Below the pieces are notes generated by a model. The model had not been told where the DNA came from and did no database searches. It saw nothing but the letters and a program-made list of their open reading frames with translations. This document shows positions 44,285-53,256 of a DNA stretch of 64,000 bases, piece by piece. The DNA lies in the NCBI RefSeq assembly GCF_000022085.1, contig NC_011894.1, forward strand, positions 1,638,501 through 1,702,500, in the 5' to 3' direction. This DNA is from Methylobacterium nodulans ORS 2060. Lineage in GTDB: Bacteria; Pseudomonadota; Alphaproteobacteria; Rhizobiales; Beijerinckiaceae. The translations under genes were made by a program, and so were the position numbers. Position 1 is the first letter of the stretch. Every line of letters starts with the position of its first letter.

Positions 44285-45318
44285 AGCGTTTCCGTGACCT
44301 TGGTGAGGCCCGGAGGAGCATCCGGGTCGAAACCGCGGCGGCGGGCCTCCGCCTCGATCGCCCGGTAGGCCGGCACCAGCATCAGGATCGGGTCGCAGGC
44401 GGGATGCCCGTCGCCGAGCCAGGGCAGGGAACCGGCCGGGCCGCCGCAAGCCTGCACCGGCACGCCGTCGCTGCGCAACTCCTGCACCAGGTCGTCGACG
44501 CCCGGCGCCAGGGCATCGGCCTGCCGCAGCGCCAGGACCGGCGTGTGGCGCGACAGCGCGGCGCGCGGACCATGCCGCAACTCCGCCGCGCTGTAGCCGA
44601 GGGCAGGCAGGCGCAGGGTCTCGGAGAGTTTCAGGGCGATCTCACGCACCGGCCCGAGCCCGTGACCGCGTCCGGTGACGAAGGCGGCGGTGGCTTGCCG
44701 CGCGAGATTCGCGCGCGCGAGGTCCGCGCTCCAGGCGGACCAGTCGAGCGACAGGGCCGATCCGAGCCGGTCGGGGAGGGCGGCGAGACCTTGCGCGAGG
44801 GCGCGGTCCTCCGCCCAGGCCGCCACCAGGGCGGCGCCGGCCACGAGGGAATTCACCACCGTCTTGGTCGCCGCGACGGCGCGCTCCGGCCCCGCTTCGA
44901 GCGGCAGCACGAGGTCGGCCGCCCCGGCCGCGGGCGAGGCGGCATCGTTGACGATCGCAAGGGTGAGCGCGCCGCCCTCCCGGGCGGCCTGGGTCGCGGC
45001 GACGAGGTCGGGGGAGCGGCCGGATTGCGAGATCACCACGAACAGCGCCCCCTCGACCTGCGGCGGGCGGCCATAGCCCGTCACCACGGAGGGCGCCGCG
45101 GCCGAGACCACGAGCCCGAGCCGCGTCTCGATGAGGTAGCGCAGATGGACGCCCGCATGCCCGGAACTGCCCCGCCCGCACACAACCACGAAGGGGAAGC
45201 GGCGCCGCGCCAGGGCGGTGCCGATTCGCGCGGCCTCGCCGCCCGGCGCGCAGAGGGGCGCCGCGACGGCGGGCACCTCGGCGATCTCGCGCGCCATGAG
45301 GCTCTCGGGGCCGCTCAT
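44281..45318 (-). CDS. SIS-domain aminosugar isomerase/deaminase (NagB-II-like)
   Basis: A 345-residue protein with two SIS domains: VVVCGRGSSGHAGVHLRYLI and FVVISQSGRSPDLVAATQAA in the first, FVTGRGHGLGPVREIALKLS and LPALGYSAAELRHGPRAALS in the second. This is the isomerase half of GlmS without the glutaminase domain, the layout of NagB-II deaminases that turn GlcN-6-P into fructose-6-P. ATG 45318 overlaps the murQ stop (ATGA) and its own stop overlaps nagA, which supports a role between MurQ and NagA in amino-sugar catabolism. Confidence 0.85.
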   Translation of the reverse strand: MSGPESLMAREIAEVPAVAAPLCAPGGEAARIGTALARRRFPFVVVCGRGSSGHAGVHLRYLIETRLGLVVSAAAPSVVTGYGRPPQVEGALFVVISQSGRSPDLVAATQAAREGGALTLAIVNDAASPAAGAADLVLPLEAGPERAVAATKTVVNSLVAGAALVAAWAEDRALAQGLAALPDRLGSALSLDWSAWSADLARANLARQATAAFVTGRGHGLGPVREIALKLSETLRLPALGYSAAELRHGPRAALSRHTPVLALRQADALAPGVDDLVQELRSDGVPVQACGGPAGSLPWLGDGHPACDPILMLVPAYRAIEAEARRRGFDPDAPPGLTKVTETL

Positions 45319-46226
45319 CGGGCGGGCTCCGCCGGGCGGAGATCCTCGCGGTCCGCGCCGAGCGCGCGACGTAAGCTGCCCTCGTGGCGCGCCAGCAGGC
45401 GCTCGGCCCTCTCGCGGGTGGCGCCGGTGCCGATCAGCACGGCGAGCTTGATGTCGCCCTCCGCCTCCGCCAGGGCGCGGGCCGCCGCCTCGGGATCGCA
45501 GGCGGCGAGTTCGGCCACCATGGCGACGCCGCGGGCCCGCAATTTCCGGTTCGTGGCGCGCATCGCCACCATGCGGCCCCGGTAGACCCGGCCGAGCCGG
45601 ATCATGATCAGCGTCGAGAGCAGGTTGAGGACGACCTTCTGGGCCGTGCCGGCCTTGAGCCGTGTCGAGCCGGCCACCGCCTCCTCGCCGGTCGGCACCA
45701 GCACCGGGTGGTCGCATTGCTGGAGCACCGGCGTGCCCGGATTGTTGGCGATGCCGATCGTGACGGCGCCTCGTGCCCGGGCGCACCGAAGCGCCGAGAC
45801 CGTGAACGGGGTCGTGCCGCTCGCCGAGAGGCCGACCACCACGTCCTGCGGCCCGATTCCGGCCCCGGCGATCCAGGCCGCCCCGTCGGCGGTCGAATCC
45901 TCGGCATCCTCCACCGCCTGGAGCAGGGCGCCGTGCCCGCCCGCGACGGCGAAGCCCAGCCTGTCCTCGGGCCAGTCGAAGGTCGGCGGCAGCTCGGCCC
46001 CGTCCTGCACCCCGATCCGCCCGGAGGTGCCCGCGCCGACATAGACGAGGCGTCCCTCGCGGCGCAGGCCCGCCTCCGCCGCCTCCGCGGCGGCGGCGAG
46101 CGCGGAAAGGGCCGGGCCGACCGCCGCCACCGCGGCGAGCTGCCCCTCCCACAGCGCCTTGAGGATGTCGAGGCTGTCCCAGGCGTCGAGGTCGATGTAG
46201 CGGGCGCTGGCTCCCTCGGTGCTCAT
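45315..46226 (-). CDS. murQ: N-acetylmuramic acid 6-phosphate etherase MurQ
   Basis: A 303-residue enzyme that cleaves the lactyl ether of MurNAc-6-P to give GlcNAc-6-P. Family motifs are GRLVYVGAGTSGRIGVQDGA, VVGLSASGTTPFTVSALRCA, PTGEEAVAGSTRLKAGTAQK and MVAMRATNRKLRARGVAM. The start is ATG 46226. It opens an operon with the SIS-domain gene and nagA, all joined by 4-bp overlaps, which forms a complete route from MurNAc-6-P to fructose-6-P. No MurNAc-specific PTS gene is nearby, so the source of MurNAc-6-P is unclear. Confidence 0.92.
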   Translation of the reverse strand: MSTEGASARYIDLDAWDSLDILKALWEGQLAAVAAVGPALSALAAAAEAAEAGLRREGRLVYVGAGTSGRIGVQDGAELPPTFDWPEDRLGFAVAGGHGALLQAVEDAEDSTADGAAWIAGAGIGPQDVVVGLSASGTTPFTVSALRCARARGAVTIGIANNPGTPVLQQCDHPVLVPTGEEAVAGSTRLKAGTAQKVVLNLLSTLIMIRLGRVYRGRMVAMRATNRKLRARGVAMVAELAACDPEAAARALAEAEGDIKLAVLIGTGATRERAERLLARHEGSLRRALGADREDLRPAEPAR

Positions 46227-46455
46227 CCGGTCCCGGTCCCTGAGACGCCGCACCCGGGATCGGGCCTGCGGCTCTGCTTCCCTGTCTCTAACGGACCCCG
46301 CCGTGCAAGGATCCCTGCGGGGCGCGAATCCGGCGCACGGACTTCCGGGCGCGGCCGTGACGGAGCGGATGGATAGTCCCGCAGCCCCGGAGGATCGTCA
46401 TCCTGCGGGCTGCCGCAGTCATCCCGCGGGCTGCCGTAAAGGCCGGCGCGGGCCG

Positions 46456-48075
46456 TCAGGCCAAGGTGGTGAGGTCCTGGAACCAGTGCTGGGCCTGGGT
46501 GTAGCCCTTCACCTTGGCCGCGAGGGCGTGCGGGTTGGTGTCGTGCACCACCCAGACCTGCACCGCGTCGTCCACCACGATCTCGTGGATGCGGGCGAGC
46601 ATCCGATCCTGCTCGGCGGGGTCGAAGCTCGCCTGGATCGACTCGCAGAGGGCATCCACCTCCGGGTTCCGGTAGTGGCTCCAGTTCACGCCGGTCGGCG
46701 CGATCTGCTTCGAGCTGTAGAAGCGCAGGATCGCGTAGAGCGGGTCGGAGGTGACATACGCGATGTTGCCGCCGGTCACGCCCCTGAGCGACGGGTCGGC
46801 TGCGCCCTGGCGCCACGCCGTGTAGGCCACCTCCAGCTCCACCGGCTGGAACTCCAGCGCGATGCCGATCTCGGCCCAACTACTCTGCACGAACTCGTTG
46901 ATCGGCAGCGACAGCATCTGGCCCGAGCCGCCGGTCGGGATGATGAACCTGGTGCGCAACGGATTCTGGGGGGAGTAGCCCGCCTCCCGCATCAGCTTGC
47001 GGGCGGTGTCGATGTCGTAGCCGATCTTGAAGGAGGGCTTGCCGAACCAGGGGCTCGACGGCTGCACCTGGCCCACTGCCGGGGTGGCGAGGCCACCCAT
47101 CAGCGCGACCACGCCCTCGCGGTCGATGGCGAGGTTGGCCGCCTTGCGCAGGCGCAGGTCGCGCCACGGGCTGCCCTCCAGCATCGACAGATGGTAGTTC
47201 CAGACATGCGGCGTGTCGTTGCCGGTCACCCGCATGCCCGCCGCCTTGAGGTGCGGCACCGCATCGGGCGCGGGCAGCTCCACGAGGTCGACGTCGCCGC
47301 TGAGGAGCGCGTTGACCCGCGCGAGATTGTCGGGGATGCAGGTCAGCGTGAGCCTGGCGAGCTTCGGCATCCGCCTGGGGTTCCAGTAGGTCTCGTTCGG
47401 GACGAGTTCGAGCCGCACCCGCGGCACGAGCTGGCCCATGCGGTAGGGGCCGGTGCCGGAAGGCTGGAAGGCGAACTTGGTCCAGTCGCGGCCCACCGCC
47501 TCGTACTGCGCTGGCGAGGAGACCAGGAACCACAGCATCTGGTAGGGGAACAGCGCGTCGACCGCCTTGGTGGTGACCTGCACTGTCATGGCGTCGAGCT
47601 TCCTGTAGGAGGCGACCGAGGGCAGGCGCGGGCGCACCTGCGAGGCCTGCCGCTGGTCGTAATGCGGGGCCTTGTCGTTCAGCACCTTCTCGAAATTCCA
47701 GATCACCGCATCCGCGTCGAAGACGGAGCCGTCGTGGAACGTCACGCCCTCGCGCAGGCGGAAGGTCCAGTTCTTCCGGTCGGCGGGATCGCTCTCCCAG
47801 GAGGTGGCAAGGCCCGGGATCAGTCTGCCGGGCCGGTCGGCGACATCGAGTTCCCAGGCCACCAGTGGGTCGTAGAGGGTGAGCCCGGTGAACTGGTAGC
47901 CACCCGCCCCCCGGTCCGGCTGCCCGGTGGTAAGGGGCAGGTCGAACATCGAAATGCCGTAGGTCAGGCTGCCGGACGGTGGCCCTGCGGCGAGCGCGGA
48001 CCCGGTCGGCCCCATCGCCGTGAGCGCCGCGGCGCCGGCCACGAACTGGCGGCGGGAGAGGGAGAACTGGCTCAT
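46456..48075 (-). CDS. Tat-exported ABC transporter substrate-binding protein (SBP family 5)
   Basis: A 539-residue periplasmic binding protein for peptides, nickel or similar ligands. The N-terminus is a twin-arginine signal (LSRRQFVAGAAALTAMG). Family motifs are PGLATSWESDPADRKNWTFR, LREGVTFHDGSVFDADAVIW, PSGTGPYRMGQLVPRVRLEL and LAIDREGVVALMGGLATPA. The start is ATG 48075 with a GGGGGG site. No permease or ATPase genes follow in the window, so it is an orphan here. Its ligand is unknown. Confidence 0.87.
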   Translation of the reverse strand: MSQFSLSRRQFVAGAAALTAMGPTGSALAAGPPSGSLTYGISMFDLPLTTGQPDRGAGGYQFTGLTLYDPLVAWELDVADRPGRLIPGLATSWESDPADRKNWTFRLREGVTFHDGSVFDADAVIWNFEKVLNDKAPHYDQRQASQVRPRLPSVASYRKLDAMTVQVTTKAVDALFPYQMLWFLVSSPAQYEAVGRDWTKFAFQPSGTGPYRMGQLVPRVRLELVPNETYWNPRRMPKLARLTLTCIPDNLARVNALLSGDVDLVELPAPDAVPHLKAAGMRVTGNDTPHVWNYHLSMLEGSPWRDLRLRKAANLAIDREGVVALMGGLATPAVGQVQPSSPWFGKPSFKIGYDIDTARKLMREAGYSPQNPLRTRFIIPTGGSGQMLSLPINEFVQSSWAEIGIALEFQPVELEVAYTAWRQGAADPSLRGVTGGNIAYVTSDPLYAILRFYSSKQIAPTGVNWSHYRNPEVDALCESIQASFDPAEQDRMLARIHEIVVDDAVQVWVVHDTNPHALAAKVKGYTQAQHWFQDLTTLA

Positions 48076-48229
48076 CGAAGACCCCCCGAGTGGCGCGGCC
48101 TTCGCGGCCGCCGTGATCGAGCGGCCGTCTGCAAATTGTATGCAACATGCCAGCAGGCGGCCTGCGGCGCGGCGCCGCGACGCTGGCGGCCGTATGGCGG
48201 GGGTGTCCCTGCTCTGGCACCCCCACCGG

Positions 48230-48396
48230 CCCGCATGCTGGGGTGCTGCGTAGCAGCCTCGAAGCACCCCTGAACGCCGGTCCGGGGCTTTGGTGGCTGG
48301 GAGCACCGGTCCGGTGATGCCGGCCAGAGGCTCGCTCCGGTGCGATCTTCGATCGCCAGTGCGATCTGCGATCGCCAGCACCTCAGCATGAGGGCC
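48230..48396. repeat. Dispersed palindrome, family III, copy 1 (diverged)
   Basis: Outer ends CATGCTGGGGTGC and GCACCTCAGCATGAGG enclose GCAGCCTCGAAGCACCCC, TGAACGC and CACCGGTCCGG blocks shared with the copies at 52976-53117 and 55794-55923. GCGATC-TTCGATCGCCAG is present twice inside. The region 48076-48229 holds no gene. Confidence 0.65.
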
Positions 48397-48470
48397 GTTC
48401 TGGCCTCCACGACCGTTTTCCGGAACAGGGACGGGCGGCCTTGGCTTCTTCCGGCGCCATGGGCGGATCG

Positions 48471-48488
48471 CATAAAGACATCTTTATG
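48471..48488 (+). promoter_or_regulatory. Palindromic operator upstream of ahcY
   Basis: CATAAAGA, spacer CA, TCTTTATG is a perfect 8-bp inverted repeat 62 bp before the ahcY start. It stands out as AT-rich in GC-rich DNA. Its position and form suit an ArsR-type SahR or similar regulator of the methionine/SAH cycle; the identity of the regulator is inference. Confidence 0.6.
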
Positions 48489-48549
48489 TCTTGATCGCTT
48501 CCCGGGCGGCGCGCTATAGGCCGGCCAGCAGCCGACAGGGAGCACCAGG

Positions 48550-49956
48550 ATGCCGAGCGCGCAGGACTACATCGTCAGGGACATCGGCCTGGCCGATTTC
48601 GGCCGCAAGGAGATCGCGATCGCCGAGACCGAGATGCCCGGCCTGATGGCGGTGCGTCGGGAATACGCCGCGAGCCAGCCCTTGAAGGGCGCCAAGATCG
48701 CCGGCTCGCTGCACATGACGATCCAGACCGCGGTGCTGATCGAGACCCTGAAGGCGCTCGGCGCCGACATCCGCTGGGTGTCCTGCAACATCTACTCGAC
48801 CCAGGACCACGCCGCCGCCGCGATCGCCGCTGCCGGCATCCCGGTCTTCGCCGTGAAGGGCGAGACGCTCACCGAGTATTGGGACTACACCGCCAAGCTG
48901 TTCGAGTGGCATGACGGCGGCATGCCGAACATGATCCTCGACGACGGCGGCGACGCCACGATGTTCGTGCATGCCGGCCTGCGCGCCGAGCGCGGCGACG
49001 CCGTCTTCCTCGACAAGCCCGGCTCCGAGGAGGAGGAGATCTTCTTCGCGCTCATCAAGCGCATGCTGAAGGAGAAGCCGCAGGGCTGGTTCGCCGGCCT
49101 CGCCGAGTCGATCAAGGGCGTCTCCGAGGAGACGACCACGGGCGTGCATCGCCTCTACCTGCTGGCGCGGGAGGGCAAGCTGCTCTTCCCGGCGATCAAC
49201 GTGAACGACTCGGTCACGAAGTCGAAGTTCGACAACCTCTACGGCTGCCGGGAATCGCTCGTCGACGGCATCCGCCGCGGCACCGACGTGATGATGGCCG
49301 GCAAGGTCGCCATGGTCGCGGGCTTCGGCGACGTCGGCAAGGGCTCGGCCGCCTCCTTGCGCAACGCGGGCTGCCGCGTGCTGGTGTCGGAGGTCGATCC
49401 GATCTGCGCGCTCCAGGCCGCCATGGAGGGCTACGAGGTCACCACCATGGAGGACGCCGCCCCGCGCGCCGACATCTTCGTGACCGCCACCGGCAACAAG
49501 GACGTCATCACCCTCGACCACATGCGGGCGATGAAGGACCGGGCCATCGTCTGCAACATCGGCCACTTCGACAACGAGATCCAGGTCGCGGGCCTCCGCA
49601 ACCTGAAGTGGACGAACATCAAGCCGCAGGTGGACGAGATCGAGTTCGCCGACGGCCACCGCATCATCCTGTTGTCGGAGGGCCGCCTGGTCAATCTCGG
49701 CAACGCGATGGGGCATCCGTCCTTCGTGATGTCGGCCTCGTTCACCAACCAGACCCTCGCCCAGATCGAGCTCTGGACCAACCAGGGCAAGTACGACCGC
49801 CAAGTCTACACGCTGCCCAAGGCCCTCGACGAGAAGGTCGCGGCCCTGCATCTGGAGAAGATCGGCGTGAAGCTGACGAAGCTGCGCCCCGATCAGGCCG
49901 CCTATATCGGCGTGAGCGAGAACGGGCCGTTCAAGCCCGATCATTACCGCTACTGA
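48550..49956 (+). CDS. ahcY: Adenosylhomocysteinase
   Basis: A 468-residue cytoplasmic NAD-dependent enzyme that splits S-adenosylhomocysteine into adenosine and homocysteine, which keeps SAM-dependent methylation running. Motifs are [40 protein letters not shown], the NAD site [15 protein letters not shown], and the conserved C-terminus KPDHYRY. The length matches alphaproteobacterial AhcY. A ribosome site (AGGGAG) lies upstream. The divL-murU-addAB block follows on the same strand. Confidence 0.97.
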   Translation: MPSAQDYIVRDIGLADFGRKEIAIAETEMPGLMAVRREYAASQPLKGAKIAGSLHMTIQTAVLIETLKALGADIRWVSCNIYSTQDHAAAAIAAAGIPVFAVKGETLTEYWDYTAKLFEWHDGGMPNMILDDGGDATMFVHAGLRAERGDAVFLDKPGSEEEEIFFALIKRMLKEKPQGWFAGLAESIKGVSEETTTGVHRLYLLAREGKLLFPAINVNDSVTKSKFDNLYGCRESLVDGIRRGTDVMMAGKVAMVAGFGDVGKGSAASLRNAGCRVLVSEVDPICALQAAMEGYEVTTMEDAAPRADIFVTATGNKDVITLDHMRAMKDRAIVCNIGHFDNEIQVAGLRNLKWTNIKPQVDEIEFADGHRIILLSEGRLVNLGNAMGHPSFVMSASFTNQTLAQIELWTNQGKYDRQVYTLPKALDEKVAALHLEKIGVKLTKLRPDQAAYIGVSENGPFKPDHYRY

Positions 49957-49973
49957 GCGTTTTTACCCGACTA

Positions 49974-50099
49974 ATACCGACGGGCCTTGAAAAGGACCGT
50001 TGGTTCCGCTCTCGCATTGTCGCCAAGCCTCTGGCTTGGTGTCGAAAATTCGAGATGGGTCAACGGCCCGCTGCGTCAGCAGCCTCAAGCCGTCGGTAT
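49974..50099. repeat. Dispersed palindrome, family I, copy D
   Basis: A 126-bp element with perfect 10-bp ends ATACCGACGG and CCGTCGGTAT and an internal CCAAGCC-TCT-GGCTTGG hairpin. It begins 17 bp after the ahcY stop and could also act as its terminator. Related copies: 14232, 18341 and 32691. From here to 50368 no gene is visible. Confidence 0.75.
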
Positions 50100-50368
50100 A
50101 AATGCAGCGAGCCCGGCCGCAAGGCCGGGCTCGTCGCGTTTCGGGCGCCACCGTTCCACCTCTGTTCTGCCGCAGGTGTGGCATTTCTGTGCTCAGCCGC
50201 GGGAGACGCGACGGTTGGCCGAAATGCTGCCGCGATTTCGCTTCCGGCCGGATTCGGGAGCGCGCTACAGTCGTGGTGATTCTGGACAGGGACCCCGAGT
50301 CGCGGCGAGGGGTCGGGGAGGCGGGGCGCCGGGCGGCGCGGCGTATCCCTGTGGGAACGGGACGGGTT

Positions 50369-52861
50369 ATGGGGGTAGGACGGACGCTGCGCTGCCGGCC
50401 ACGCGCCGGCGCGGTTGCGGGCGCATGGGCGGCTGCGGCCGCGCTCACGGTGGTGCCCGGGGGGGCTGCGCAGGCGCAGCCCCTGCTTCCGGCGACCGGC
50501 GCGCTCGCGCACAACGCCATGGCGCTCGCCCTGCTGATCGGCCTGATCGTCTTCTCCACCATCCTGTCGCTGCTGCACATCCGCGAGCGCGGGCGCTGGG
50601 CGCGGCGCGAGCACGACCTCGTGGCGGAGCTCGCCGACCTGCGCGGGGCGCACGACCGGGCCGCGCTGCTGCTCGGCTCCGAGCGCCAGATCATCATCAC
50701 CTGGTGCGGGCGCGACGAGCCGCAGATCGAGGGTGACGCCAGCCTCGCCATGGACGGCACCCGCTCGGCCTCGCCGCGCCGGGTGCTGGCCTTCGGCACA
50801 TGGCTCTCGGCGGCCGACGCCGCCGCCCTCGATGCGGCGGTCGACACCCTGCGCAGCCGCGGCGAGCGCTTCCGCCTCACCGTGCGAACCCTCGGAGGCC
50901 GCACCATCGAGGCGCAGGGCCAGGCGGTGAGCGGCCGGGCGCTCCTGCGCCTGCGCGAGCTCACGGGCGAGCGCCAGGAACTCGTCGAGCTGCGGGCGAT
51001 GCTGCAGGAGGCCCGCGGCAGCCTCTCGGTGCTCGCCGCGCTCCTCGACGCAATCCCGCAGCCGGTCTGGCGCCGCGGCCGGGATGGGCGGCTCCTGTGG
51101 GCCAACGCGGCCTACGTGGCCGCCGTCGAGGCGGGCGACCGCGAGCGGGCGCTGGCGGAGGGCACCGAGCTTCTCGACCGGGTGGCCCGCGAGGAGGCGG
51201 GGCGCCGCCGCTCCAGCGGGCAGGGCGGCGCGCTGCGGGTCTCCGCCGTGATGGCGGGCGCCCGGCGCACCCTCGACGTGACCGAGGTCGCGGTCGAGAG
51301 CGGCAGCGTCGGCATCGCGGTCGACGTGTCGGAGCTCGAGAGCGTGCGCGCCGACCTGCAGCGGCAGATGGAGGCGAATGCCCGGACCCTCGACCAGCTG
51401 CCGACCGCGGTCGCCATCTTCGACGCGCGCCAGCGCCTGATCTTCCACAACGCCGCCTACCGCCAGCTCTGGGACCTCGATCCCGGTTTCCTCGACGGGA
51501 ACCCGCTCGACGGCGAGATCCTCGACGCCCTGCGCAACGCCCGCAAGCTGCCCGAGCAGGCGGATTTCCGCTCGTGGAAGACCGGCGTGCTCTCGGCCTA
51601 CCGGGCCGCGGAGGCGCAGGAGAACTGGTGGCACCTGCCGGACGGGCGCACGCTGCGCGTCGTCGCCGACCCGAATCCCCAGGGGGGACTCACCTACCTG
51701 TTCGACGACGTCTCCGAGCGCGTGCACCTCGAATCCCGCTACAACGCGCTGATGCGGGTGCAGAGCGAGACCCTCGACACGCTGAGGGAGCCCGTCGCGG
51801 TGTTCGGCTCGGACGGGCGCCTCAAGCTCGCCAACCGCGCCTTCACGGCCATCTGGCGCATCGGACCTGAGCTCCTGGGGACCCAGCCCCATATCGACGA
51901 GGTCATCGCCCTCTGCCGCCCCTTGAGCCCCGCCGAGGAGCCCTGGACCGAGATCCGCGGCGCCGTGACCGGCCTGATGGATGCGCGCCACGCGCTGGCC
52001 TGCCGGCTCGCGCTCAAGGACGGGACGGTGCTCGACTGCGCGGCCCAGCCCCTGCCGGACGGGGCGACGCTGCTCACCCACATCGACGTGACGGCGAGCG
52101 TCAATGTCGAGCGGGCGCTGACCGAGAAGAACGAGGCGCTGGAGCGCACCGCGCGACTGCGGGACGAGTTCGTGCACCACGTCTCCTACGAGCTGCGCTC
52201 GCCGCTCACCAACATCATCGGCTTCACGGAGCTGCTCGGCGACGAGACCGTGGGCGCGCTCAACACCCGCCAGCGCGAATATGCCGACCACATCATGCGC
52301 TCCTCGGCGGCGCTGCTCGTCATCATCAACGACATCCTCGACCTCGCCTCGATCGATGCGGGCTCCATGGAGCTGACGCGGGAGGTCGTGGACGTGCAGG
52401 CGACGATCGCGGCGGCGGTGCGGGGCGTCGAGGACCGCCTCGCCGAGGCGGCGATCACCCTCGATCGTGACGTGCCGGCCGATATCGGCGGCTTCGTCGC
52501 GGACGGCAAGCGCATCCGCCAGATCCTGTTCAACCTTCTGTCGAACGCCATCGGCTTCTCGGCGCCCGGCCAGACCGTGGTGGTCCAGGCCCGCAAGACC
52601 GACCGCGAGATCGCCTTCGCGGTCATCGATCAGGGCCGTGGCATGCCGCCCGAGGTGGTGGCCCGGGTCTTCGACCGTTTCGAGAGCCACACCCTCGGCA
52701 CCCGCCACCGGGGCGTCGGTCTCGGCCTGTCGATCGTGCGCTCCTTCGTGGAGCTGCATGGCGGCCGCATCGACATCGCCTCGGCCCCCGGGCAGGGGAC
52801 GAAGGTCACCTGCACCTTCCCGATCAGCGGCAGCGAACCCTCCCTGGCGGCGGCGGAGTGA
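50369..52861 (+). CDS. divL: DivL-like PAS-domain sensor pseudo-kinase with Tyr in the H-box
   Basis: An 830-residue protein starting at ATG 50369. It has one N-terminal membrane helix (MALALLIGLIVFSTILSLLH), several PAS segments (LLDAIPQPVWRRGRDGRLLW; LDQLPTAVAIFDARQRLIFH; LREPVAVFGSDGRLKLANRA), a dimerisation domain and an HATPase domain (ILFNLLSNAIGFSAPGQTVV, DQGRGMPPEVV, GVGLGLSIVRSF). The phospho-acceptor box reads DEFVHHVSYELRSPLTNIIG, with Tyr607 in place of His. This is the hallmark of DivL, the cell-cycle regulator that steers CckA through DivK in Caulobacter. Context with tsaE, amgK, murU and addAB is the usual one. Confidence 0.9.
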   Translation: MGVGRTLRCRPRAGAVAGAWAAAAALTVVPGGAAQAQPLLPATGALAHNAMALALLIGLIVFSTILSLLHIRERGRWARREHDLVAELADLRGAHDRAALLLGSERQIIITWCGRDEPQIEGDASLAMDGTRSASPRRVLAFGTWLSAADAAALDAAVDTLRSRGERFRLTVRTLGGRTIEAQGQAVSGRALLRLRELTGERQELVELRAMLQEARGSLSVLAALLDAIPQPVWRRGRDGRLLWANAAYVAAVEAGDRERALAEGTELLDRVAREEAGRRRSSGQGGALRVSAVMAGARRTLDVTEVAVESGSVGIAVDVSELESVRADLQRQMEANARTLDQLPTAVAIFDARQRLIFHNAAYRQLWDLDPGFLDGNPLDGEILDALRNARKLPEQADFRSWKTGVLSAYRAAEAQENWWHLPDGRTLRVVADPNPQGGLTYLFDDVSERVHLESRYNALMRVQSETLDTLREPVAVFGSDGRLKLANRAFTAIWRIGPELLGTQPHIDEVIALCRPLSPAEEPWTEIRGAVTGLMDARHALACRLALKDGTVLDCAAQPLPDGATLLTHIDVTASVNVERALTEKNEALERTARLRDEFVHHVSYELRSPLTNIIGFTELLGDETVGALNTRQREYADHIMRSSAALLVIINDILDLASIDAGSMELTREVVDVQATIAAAVRGVEDRLAEAAITLDRDVPADIGGFVADGKRIRQILFNLLSNAIGFSAPGQTVVVQARKTDREIAFAVIDQGRGMPPEVVARVFDRFESHTLGTRHRGVGLGLSIVRSFVELHGGRIDIASAPGQGTKVTCTFPISGSEPSLAAAE

Positions 52862-52975
52862 TCTGGTTTCCGGATGATCGCTTCGGTGACCGTATCGGTT
52901 CACCACCGGCCGGGCCGACCCCTGGTGGATGAGACCGGCTGAATGAGCGCTCCCTCCTGTGGCATCCCCACCGGC

Positions 52976-53117
52976 CCTCATGCTGAGGTGCAGCCGTAGG
53001 CTGCTTCGAAGCACCCCGGAACGCTCGTCCCAAGCTCCGGGTGGCCGGGGATCACCGGTCCGGCGTGCTTCGAGGCTCCGTGCGATCTTCGATCGCCAGG
53101 AGCACCTCAGCATGAGG
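52976..53117. repeat. Dispersed palindrome, family III, copy 2
   Basis: CCTCATGCTGAGGTGC at one end and its complement at the other enclose GCTTCGAAGCACCCC, CCGGGTGGCC and ATCACCGGTCCGG blocks. Similarity to the copy at 55794-55923 (inverted) extends outward to about 52900 through a GAGCGCTCCCTCC block. It fills the space between divL and the tsaE-amgK gene. Confidence 0.75.
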
Positions 53118-53256
53118 AGTAGGGCGGCTTCCATGCACGGTGTCGGAGAAGGGGATAGGGCTCTGCTTCTATTCTGAGGGGCGCCTCGCCCATCCGGGCG
53201 TTTTTCGCGGGATCACCGGGCCCACGGATACGTGGTTCGATTAAGGTTCCTCGTTT

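Noticed and set aside
48397..48549. SAH riboswitch before ahcY
   Set aside because: I could not find the conserved SAH-aptamer helices. The only clear signal is the CATAAAGA palindrome, which suits a protein operator.
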